Source: Macrostomum hystrix (taxonomy: Eukaryota; Platyhelminthes; Macrostomidae). Taken from it: a DNA stretch of 64,000 bases. Location: positions 1,969,001 through 2,033,000 of the forward strand of contig CATNEN010000030.1 of the NCBI GenBank assembly GCA_950097015.1, in the 5' to 3' direction. The notes beneath the pieces are model-generated. The model did not search any database and was not told where the DNA came from. It saw nothing but the letters and a program-made list of their open reading frames with translations. The position numbers and the translations under genes were made by a program. Shown in pieces: positions 11,962-22,900 of the stretch. Numbering within the stretch: the first letter of the stretch is position 1; each line of letters opens with the position of its first letter.

Positions 11962-12485
11962 ACGAGTAATTATGACTATAGCTATTGAGTTTTATTTGTG
12001 TACAGGTGGATGAACACGCTCGCAACTATTTAAAACTAAATTTACCGATCGTGACTTTGAGGCGAGCATTTTTAGTTCTGCGAGGACGCCTAATGCCCCT
12101 CTTTTTAATTTTGTGTGAACTGAAACAAACGTTTGATCTTCCCGGCTATCACGCTTTCAGTCTTTGATCAATGCCGAAATCCACTCTGGTCATTGCCTAA
12201 TTGCTTGTCGATGATAAAATTTGACTACTACAAATGAAAGACAACCTTTGATGAGTCCTCAGGTCGGTCTTGTCGAATGGTAAGTACATGTATTTACAGG
12301 GTTAATTAGCTATAAATTCACACTAATTATTATCATTAAATTGATAAGATCATCGATTTCTGACATCGATAACAACTTAATGTTTCAGATATCCATAACA
12401 AATCAGAAAATGTTTTTCTCGGAAGTTTTGCACTGAAAAAAACTTATTTTTCATGAGACCAAACTACTTTAGGTCCACTGATTTA

Positions 12486-12906
12486 GATCTGTAAGGTCTT
12501 GTCAATCTAGATCTGTCACTCTAAGTCTTGTCAATCTAGATCTGTCACTCTAAGTCTTGTCAATCTAGATCTGTCACTCTTGGTCCTTTCACTCTAGATC
12601 TGTCACTCTAGATCGGTCACTCTAGATCCTGTCACTCTAGATCCTGTCACTCTAGATCTTGTAACTCTAGATCCTGTCACTCTAGATCCTGTCACTCTAG
12701 ATCCTGTCACTCTAGATCCTGTCACTCTAGATCTGTCACTCTAGATCTGTCACTCTAGATCTGTCACTCTAGATCCTGTCACTCTAGATCCTGTCACTCT
12801 AGATCCTGTCACTCTAGATCTGTCACTCTAGATCTGTCACTCTAGATCTGTCACTCTAGATCTGTCACTCTAGATCTGTCACTCTAGATCTGTCACTCTA
12901 GATCGT
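12486..12906. repeat. 15/16-bp CTAGATC minisatellite, right copy
   Basis: Same family as 4920-5225, longer by about 120 bases because a block of units is repeated near the right end. Confidence 0.9.
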
Positions 12907-13991
12907 TCACTCGAGATTTGCCACTGGAGCTTGTAGATTACAAAATACTTGATTCGAATACAAAAAATAGATTAAAATGTTTATACGATTTTACATAAGC
13001 GTGCACGTGTAAATATTTTTATTTATTCTGCTCGCTAGCGCGAACTGAGTAGGTAACACTAAGAATTATTAATTTGTATTTGGAGCAGCAATTTTCTACA
13101 TGATTAAGAGCGGCCGAAATGAATGACTGATAAGCAAACTGGAGCATGAAAAACATGAATCTTGACATGACACATGAAACACGACAACTACACGAAGTAC
13201 TTCTATTGTTTTTAATTTAAAAAAACGAATAGCATGCAGTGAAACAAAGCAGGGCACAAATTATATGAACAGACAAAATAAAATTGTAACAAGCTCAAAT
13301 AGATATAATACCAAGCTGAAGCAGTCAAATTAAATATCAATGAGTGAAAAGTTACAGTAAGTTCTTGTCAGAACCGAGCAGTGTTGGGCAAACTGGTAGC
13401 ATAATTTATTTAACGGATCCAATTTAAAACAAACCATTTTGCCCAACACTGCTGTTAAAAACTATATATTTGAAGCAATTCAAATTGAATTATTGTTCAA
13501 ATGTTTAAATAAGCAGACAAAACAGAGGATACAACACTGAAGCGCAACAGTGAACTTTTGTGAATAGAGTAAAACCAAACAAAAGGGATTAAAATCTACC
13601 GTTTACAAATGTTCTTAGTGGCAGTTAGTTTAACCATGCACGTAAAAAGTTTTAAGTTCGATATAACTTTTAGAATGCGAAAGAAAATTGATTACTGGTA
13701 ATCTATATTAATTTAAGTAGTTTAAGGGGCTATCTGTATTACTATACGTAGCCAAAAGACATTTGTGAAAAAAAATTAAGCTGAAAAAAATCATTTTTTT
13801 GAAAGCTTGATTTTCAGTCTTGGTTAGTCGATTTTTTAGTCGAATCGCTGGAGGCAAAAGGGAAATATGATTTCTAAGAACCGCGCATTCTTTTATAGCG
13901 AGAGACAAGCAGGGGAGTTCGGCTGTTACTAAGGAACACTAGCGTTGCTAGGGGAATGTTGCCGCAATGCGAGTTGTTGGCATGGGCAGCC

Positions 13992-16900
13992 TTACTTGGC
14001 TCGCTTGATCTGCATAACGAACAGTCCGCTGAGGATGAAGTACACGGAAGTGACTGAGAACAGTATGATGTAGCCGAGACCGACCTCGCAGTTCACCCGT
14101 TCGAATATGTCCAAGATTATCCCACCAACTGGTACGGCCAGAGCCTGCGGTAGCACCAGAGCCTGCAGTGATTTACAAGTTGGGTTTGACTTTTTTTAAG
14201 TTGAAACATCCCATGATGATTTGGCGAAAATTCCCCACGAGATGGCTGAGATTTCTTAAAGATTTTAGTTAAGTGGGTCTCGTGAGATTTCTTGATGACT
14301 GTAGGTAAGATGGTTTTTGGGATTTTAGGTAGGATTTCTTGAAGATTCTAGGCGGGGATTTCTTGAGGATTCTAGGCGGAGATTTCTTGAGGATTTTAGG
14401 TGGGATTTCTTGAGGATTCTAGGTGGGATTTCTTGAGGATTCTAGGTGGGATTTCTTGAGGATTCTAGGCGGGATTTCTTGAGGATTCTAGGCGGGGGTT
14501 TCTTGAGGATTCTAGGCGGGTATTTCTTGAGGATTCTAGGCGGGTATTTCTTGAGGATTCTAGGCGGGGATTTCTTGAGGATTCTAGGCGGGGATTTCTT
14601 GAGGATTCTAGGCGGGTATTTCTTGAGGATTCTAGGCGGGTATTTCTTGAGGATTCTAGGCGGGGGTTTCTTGAGGATTCTAGGCGGGGATTTCTTGAGG
14701 ATTCTAGGTGGGATTTCTTGAGGATTCTAGGCGGGGATTTCTTGAGGATTCTATACGGGGATTTCTTGAGGATTCTAGGCGGGGGTTTCTTGAGGATTCT
14801 AGGCGGGGATTTCTTGAGGATTCTAGGCGGGGATTTCTTGAGGATTCTAGGCGGGGATTTCTTGAGGATTCTAGGCGGGGATTTCTTGAGGATTCTAGGC
14901 GGAGATTTCTTGAGGATTTTAGGTGGGATTTCTTGAGGATTCTAGGGGATTTCTTAAAGATTCTAGGTGGGATTTCTTGAGGATTCTAGGTGGGATTTCT
15001 AGAGGATTCTATGTGGGATTTCTTAAAGACTCTAGGTGGGATTTGTTAAAGATTCTAGGTGGGATTTCTAGAGGATTCTATGTGTGATTTCTTTAAGATT
15101 CTAGCTGGGATTTCTTGAAAGTTCTATGATTTCAGGACAGAGTGGCAGAGCGGTTAACGCGTGTGCTCTCGCACCAAGGTCCGATTAATTTTAGCTCGAG
15201 GCCAGATTAATTTGGGGTGCAGCCGCGGAGTTCAATTTACGCCTTCGAGGGCGAACCTCCAAGGCACAGTGAGAGTGTACACGGCCTGACGATGAGAAAG
15301 CTAGGGCAGATGTACACACTCTGTGTGAGTGTGTAGCTGCGTATGGTATCTGTGTGCGTTTGTGCTCAGGACTTCTAATGTAGGATTTCTAAAGGGTTTT
15401 AGGCGGGACTAATGAAGGATTCCAGGTAATAGAAATCATTTGAGAAAGGGGCCTCACCTGCTGCCACACAGCGATGTCGCGCGATTTGTCGTTCTCGTCT
15501 GGCAGCACGTCCATGAGCAGGGCAAAGTCCACGGCCTGGTAGCCGCCGAATGACAGGCCGAACACCACGGCCACCGCGGTGGCGATGTAAAAGGCCTGCT
15601 GACCCCGAAGGCCGGCTAGGATGGCAGCGCTGAGGCCCATCAGGATGGAGGCGGCGATCACCAGCGGCTTGCGGCGGCCGATCTTGTCCGACAGCAGACC
15701 CGAGCCCACCGAGCTGCGGACGGAGCCGAGGGTGAGATTTGGAGTGGGAGGGTGAGATGGTAGAGGATGAGATTGTGGAATGGGAGGGTGAGATGGTAAA
15801 GGATGAGATTGTGGAGTGGAGAGTGGGAGATGGTTGAGTGGGAGGTGAGATGGTAGAGAATGAGATTGTGGAGTGGAGAGGGGGAGATGGTAGAGTGGAG
15901 AGGGGGAGATGGTAGAGTGGAGAGGGGGAGATGGTAGAGTGGAGAGGGGGAGATGGTAGAGTGGAGAGGGGGAGATGGTAGAGTGGAGAGGGGGAGATGG
16001 TAGAGTGGAGAGAGGGAGATGGTAGAGTGGAGAGGGGGAGATGGTAGAGTGGAGAGGGGGGATGGTAGAGTGGAGAGAGGGAGATGCTAGAGTGGAGAGG
16101 GGGAGATGGTAGAGTGAAAAGTGTATGATCATTAATTTAAGAAATCCTTCAAAATATAGGATCCCAAAATGAGTGCTGTCAAGTGTCAAAAGCGTCAGTC
16201 TTACGACAGAGCAGCGGTGCAAAGCAGTGGAATGAGCAGCAGAGAGACGCCCTTGGCCGGGTTCCAGCAGTTTGGCAGGTTCACCATGTCGCTGAGCCAG
16301 TATTCCAGAAAGCTGAGCATTGGTTCAGGATCATAGTGAATGGATAATAGTTTGTTGTTATTCTGCAATAATAATGCACTACTTAAAGTAGATTAGCTCA
16401 CCCAACAACAGTTGACAGGCCCTGCTGCATCAGGAAGCGGGTGACGAAAACCCAGCGAAAATCGTGCTCTAAAAGTTAAGCAGCGGTTGGATGCTGTCTT
16501 AGCGGATCTGTCTATTAGGATCTGTCTATTAGGATCTGTCTATGGGGATCTGTCTATTAGGATCTGTCTATGGGGATCTGTCTATGGGAATCTGTCTATG
16601 GGAATCTGTCTATGGGGATCTGTCTATTGGGATCTGTCTATGAGGAATCTGCCTATGGGGATCTGTCTATGGGAATCTGTCTATGGGAATCTGTCTATGG
16701 GGATCTGTCTATGAGGAATCTGCCTATGGGGATCTGTCTATGGCGATCTGTCTATGAGGAATCTGCCTATAGGGGATCTGTCTATGGGGATCTGTCTATT
16801 AGGATCTGTCTATGGGGATCTGTCTATGGGAATCTGTCTATGGGGATCTGTCTATGGGGATCTGTCTATTAGGATCTGTCTATGGGGATCTGTCTATTAG

Positions 16901-19900
16901 GATCTGTCTATGGGGATCTGTCTATGGGGATCTGTCTATGAGGAATCTGCCTATAGGGGATCTTTCTATGGAGATCTTTCTATGGTGATCTGTCTATGGG
17001 GATCTGTCTATGGGGATCTGCTATGGGGGATCTGTCTATGGGGATCTGTCTATGGGGATCTGTCTATGGGAATCTGCCTACGGGGGTATGTTTTTGAGGA
17101 TCTGTCTATGGGGATCTGTCTATGGGAATCTGCCTACGGGGGTATGTTTTTGAGGATCTGTCTATGGGGGTATGTTTATGAGGATCTGTCTATGGGGGTA
17201 TGTTTATGAGGATCTGTCTATGGTGATCTGCCAATGGGGATATTTTTATGAGGATCTGTCTATGGGGTATGTTTATGAGGATCTGTCTATGGTGATCTGC
17301 CAATGGGGGTATGTTTATAGCGATCTGTCTATGGGGGTATGTTTATGAGGATCTGTCTATGGGGGTATGTTTATGAGGATCTGTCTATGTGGGTATGTTT
17401 ATGAGGATCTGTCTATGGGGATCTGCCAATGGGGATATGTTTATGGGGATCTGTCTATGGGGATCTGCCAATATGGATATGTTTATGGGCATCTGTCTAT
17501 GGGCATCTGTCTATGGAGATCTGTCTATGGGGATCTGTCTATGGGGGATCTGTCTAAGGAAATCTGTCTTGGAGGATTTGTCGTCGCGGATACTATCTTA
17601 AACTATAAACGGGCAGCATTATGCCTTTAATAAATTTACTAAGTTGCTATTGAGGATTGAGAAAGTAATGAAGCATTAATTAATCTGTACCACACCTTTT
17701 AATGGCTCCCAAAAGCCTAGAAGTAAGTCCTTGCATTCTAAAATAGAAAAAAAAATTGATTTAATCAAGGATTAAACTGCTTAATTCAGATTGAAAGACA
17801 GGGTTTCTACCATAGACAAAAGACTCACTGATTGGCTCATGTGTATCCTTCGTTGGCGGCTCGTCCACGGAGATCACGGTGATAGCGATGCACGGAATGA
17901 GGATGCAGATGACCACACCGTACAGACCCAGGACGCCCAGGTTCTGTTGATGGCAGTAAGGTGGTTCCGCTTCGTGGATGAGATTGACTGATGAGATTGA
18001 CTCATCCACTTGAGTGACTGAGGTGTGAACTCCACACCCAGCTTGCTATCCACTCCAGTGACTGAGGTGTGAACTCCACACCCAGCTTGCTATCCACTCC
18101 AGTGACTGAGGTGTGAACTCCACACCCAGCTTGCTATCCACTCCAGTGACTGAGGTGTGAACTCCACACCCAGCTTGCTATCCACTCCAGTGACTGAGGT
18201 GTGAACTCCTCACCCAGCTTGCTATCCACTCCAGTGACTGAGGTGTGAACTCCACACCCAGCTTGCTATCCACTCCAGTGACTGAGGTGTGAACTCCTCA
18301 CCCAGCTTGCTATCCACTCCAGTGACTGAGGTGTGAACTCCACACCCAGCTTGCTATCCACTCCAGTGACTGAGGTGTGAACTCCACACCCAGCTTGCTA
18401 TCCACTCCAGTGACTGAGGTGTGAACTGGACACCCCGGAGCTAGTCGCTAAGATATCTGTCAAGATAAATGCACTATTGAGCGGAAGCAGCAAGCGAACC
18501 ACTTACGCTGAGGAAGAGACCGAGAGCAGCTCCGGAAATATTGCCTAGCAGGATCATGCCGCCCATGACGCCGCTACTGAGGCCTGTTAAATTTGAGTTT
18601 CCAGATTAGATTATGTACTTTTATTATTACGAGCGTACTGCATTGAGTAGGTAGCGCAAGATAGAAAATTAAAAGGATGTGATCCTCTCTACCCACCTCT
18701 CTGTGACGGATGAGCCTTGTCAGCGATCAGTGCATTGTAGGGCGTGATGGTACACACATAGGACACCGTGACCACAAAGTAGAACGGTATGAATAGACCT
18801 GTAATATTGCGAAAATATGCATATGTAACTTCAACAATAATACGAGCTAATAATATTTTCAGCAGAGCTGTTGGCACTGGAACATCAATCGGCGACACTA
18901 GACCCGCAGCCAGCGAGGTGCCTCTGGCTGTTTTGAAGTCAATTCGATTTGTTCTGCAACATAAATTCCCTTATACGTACCCAGACTGCCAGATAGAACC
19001 TCATCGTCCACAGCCAGATTGTTCTCCTTGGCCTCCAGGACAACCTTCTTGGTGTTGAAATCTTTCAGGTAGGGATTCTGATAGCCGCTACCGTTCCTGT
19101 GCTGATAGAATGGCTTGCAGCGGACCTGCACCAGGTCGACATTGCACTGCGGGTTTGTGATTTGGAGTGCGGGATATGGGTTTCTACTGGATGGTGTGTG
19201 GGTTTCTACTGGATGGTTTGTGGGTTTCTTCTGGGTGGCGTGTGGGTTTCTACTGGATGGTGTGTGGGTTTCTTCTGGGTGGCGTGTGGGTTTCTACTGG
19301 ATGGTGTGTGGGTTTCTACTGGATGGTGTGTGGGTTTCTACTGGATGGTGTGTGGGTTTCTTCTGGGTGGCGTGTGGGTTTCTACTGGATGGTGTGTGGG
19401 TTTCTACTGGATGGTGTGTGGGTTTCTACTGGGTGGCGTGTGGGTTTCTACTGGATGGTGTGTGGGTTTCTTCTGGGTGGCGTGTGGGTTTCTACTGGAT
19501 GGTGTTGGTGTGTGGGTTTCTTCTGGGTGGCATGTGGGTTTCTACTGGATGGTGTGTGGGTTTCTACTGGATGGTGTGTGGGTTTCTTCTGGGTGGTGTG
19601 TGGGTTTCTTCTGGGTGGCGTGTGGGTTTCTACTGGATGGTGTGTGGGTTTCTACTGGATGGTGTGTGGGTTTCTACTGGGTGGCGTGTGGGTTTCTACT
19701 GGATGGTGTGTGGGTTTATTCTGGGTGGCGTGTGGGTTTCTACTGGATGGTGTGTGGGTTTATTCTGGGTGGCGTGTGGGTTTCTACTGGATGGTGTGTG
19801 GGTTTCTTCTGGGTGGCGTGTGGGTTTCTACTGGATGGTGTGTGGGTTTCTACTGGGTGGCGTGTGGGTTTCTACTGGATGGTGTGTGGGTTTCTACTGG

Positions 19901-22900
19901 ATGGTGTGTGGGTTTCTACTGGGTGGCGTGTGGGTTTCTACTGGATGGTGTGTCAGTTAGAACACCGTATATTGTGTACTTTTAAACAGCAGTGATGCTG
20001 ATCAAACAATAAACATAGAGTGTTCTGATTTCTCACCATTCCATTCTCGTCGGTATTGGAGGTGCCATTTTTTCCTTCGGCCAGCTTTTTGCTGAAAAAT
20101 GGACAACAATGTTTAAAGTGCATACACAAAATTTGTTTATTTAAAATAGAGGTACTTTTTATAATTAAAATGATTTTATACATTAAAATCAGACAGTATA
20201 TTGTAAAAGCCATATTGTTAAAAATGGGAGTACGTGATTCGCTACTTACAAGTGCACCTTGGGAGCGCTCAGCCCCATGCCGAGTAGGCCAAGGCTGCAA
20301 TTGTGAGTTTACGGGGTTAGGAAAATGTCGGGAAAAAATGAAATGAAACGGCAAGTCCCATTTGCAAGTATTTTCTCCTCATCCACGGCTTGATGAGCTT
20401 GGCTTCGATTGTTGTTGTGAAGGTTGAAAAGTCGATTTGAATTCTCCCAATCCCATCCTCCATTCTTCTCTGTTCCCCATCCTCCTCTCAGTGTTAGTAG
20501 CAAATACTCCTCTACTGCACTGCGCGTCACCTGGGCGGGCTGGGGGAAAACCCGCATGAGATGAAGCTCCCAAAAATCTATTCTTTAGCGAGAGAGGCAC
20601 GTGGATTCAGAGTGACAGTCTGCAGTCTGGGAAAAGTGCACCTTGAATCACACGCACATACACTCAAACACTGAATGCATACGAGCGTATGCATTCTCCT
20701 AATACTTCACCGCGGTCGACTAGCTTGTCTCCTAGGGCATAATTTCAACACAGACATCAGGACAAAGAGAGAATGTGGAGAGGGAAAAGTGCAACACGGA
20801 AGGCAATTTAATGCGCGGCAATTGCTACGATTCACGGCTAGAATTCAGCTGCTGCTCTGCAATACAGTTTTGCTATGTTAAAACCTAAATCAATGGGCTT
20901 ATTTAGAAGCCTGCCTTACTCCGCTAAGCGCCAAACTCACTCCTTTAAACTCCAACCTCACTACGCGAAGCGCCAACCTGACCCCTGCTAAGCGCCAGCC
21001 TCACTCCGCTAAGCGCCAACCTCACTCCGCTAAGCGCCAACCTCACTCCGCTAAACGCAAACCTCACTCCGCTAAGCGCCAACCTCACTCCGCTAAACGC
21101 AAACCTCACTCCGCTAAGCGCCAACCTCACTCCGCTAAGCGCCAATTAACAACCAAACAACCAGCTCAGTTCACTCAGCTATATTACCGACCGTCATTGT
21201 TCAACAGAAACAATGTTTCCAACTAACCACAGGCAGAGGGTCGCCAAAACCATCACCGGGCGTCGCCTGCCGAATTTAGACACCAGCCGATCGCTTTGCA
21301 TGCCGATCAGTGGGCCGGAGATGAATGTTAACACGGCACCGCCGGCCACCATGCCGCCAAGCACAGAGCCCTTGTTACCAGACCCGACCATCGCCTGCAC
21401 CTGGGCTGGCACCACTGTGGATTATCAAAAATGCGTTTAAATACAATAAAATTGACTTATGACAAAAGAAAAGCTGTTAAATATCTACTTATGTTATTAA
21501 AGGACTCCTTATTAAATGACACCTGAATCAAATGACACCTGAATCAAATGACACCTGAATCAAATGACACCTGAATCAAATGTCACCTGAATCAAATGAC
21601 ACCTGAATCAAATGACACCTGAATCAAATGTCACCTGAATCAAATGACACCTGAATCAAATGACACCTGAATCAAATGTCACCTGAATCAAATGACACCT
21701 GAATCAAATGACACCTGAATCAAATGACACCTGAATCAAATGACACCTGAATCAAATGACACCTGAATCAAATGACACCTGAATCAAATGACACCTGAAT
21801 CAAAAAACACATGAAGAAGTTTCTAAGCAGTCTCACCTTCCACGGAGAGCACCAGGAACATGAGGTTCAGGCCCAGAAAGGACAGATTGAGCAGCAGGAT
21901 GCGCAGCTTGGACAGTGGCGGTCCGACTCCAACACCGCCAACACCGGCACCAACAATGGGATCTCGATCCCCATCCGTCTCCGGCGGGTTGCTGGGTGAA
22001 AGAATTAATGGGATATTGAAAAAAGTAGCTTTTTTGCTCAAAGTTTACATAAATTAAAAAAATTGACTGACACTGCATTCCATTTACCTCGAAAATTATT
22101 TATAATGAGCGTTCATTGTTGAAAGGACAATTAAGGTCGCTTTGAAGCTGACTACAATGGCTGGTATCGAGTTTAAAATTTTACATTTACCATTTTTTAG
22201 TCCTAATCATCCAAACTTTAATTGAATCTATCAATTTCTCTCAGCTCACAATTTCTCCCATCTCACTACTTCACCCATCTCACTAAGTCTCCCATCTCAC
22301 TACGTCTCCCATCTCACTACTTCCCCCATCTCACTACGTCTCCCATCTCACTACTTCTCCCATCTCACTACTTATCCCATCTCACTACGTCTCCCATCTC
22401 ACTACGTCTCCCATCTCACTACATCTCCCATCTCACTACGTCTCCCATCTCACTACTTCCCCCATCTCACTACTTCTCCCATCTCACTACTTCTCCCATC
22501 TCACTACTTATCCCATCTCACTACTTCTCCCATCTCACTATTTCTCCCATCTCACTACATCTCCCATCTGACTACTTCTCCCATCTCACTACTTCTCCCA
22601 TCTCACTACGTCTCCCATCTCACTACTTCTCCCATCTCACTACATCTCCCATCTCACTACTTATCCCATCTCACTACTTCTCTCATCTTTCACTATCTTC
22701 AAATTTCGAAGATCTTCGCTTCCAAAAAAGTGTTTCGATCGCACGAAGAAAAGAAATATTAAATTAGGAGATTTAAAGTAGCAGACAGTCATAAAAAGTT
22801 TGCAGTAAGGTTTGCCTGGCCCATTCGTAGTTCAGAGACAGAGGTATTTCCTTCACCGTATGCGTAGAAATAAATTATTGCAGCATAACGGAAGAGCAAT

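Larger units (their letters stand above)
6268..13957. repeat. Right copy of the tandem segmental duplication
   Basis: If 6267/6268 is the junction, the right copy is the whole unit of 7,690 bases. It starts inside a 25-bp minisatellite (6268-6530) and ends 35 bases past the stop codon of the MFS gene. It contains receptor exons 4, 3, 2 and 1 in that order on the plus map. The corresponding left-copy sequence for 6268-8165 would lie before base 1. A tandem duplication with a breakpoint in the minisatellite explains everything seen. A haplotype or assembly artefact is the alternative. Confidence 0.85.

Noticed and set aside
13885-13905. CTATAAAAG on the minus strand as receptor promoter
   Set aside because: A single TATA-like string 3.7 kb from the ATG without a supporting initiator or 5' exon; mentioned in the spacer entry but not called as a promoter.
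19099-19995. Three overlapping frames of 270-298 codons
   Set aside because: Composition effect of the 22-bp array inside MFS intron 6; the frames run against the real gene and have no domain.
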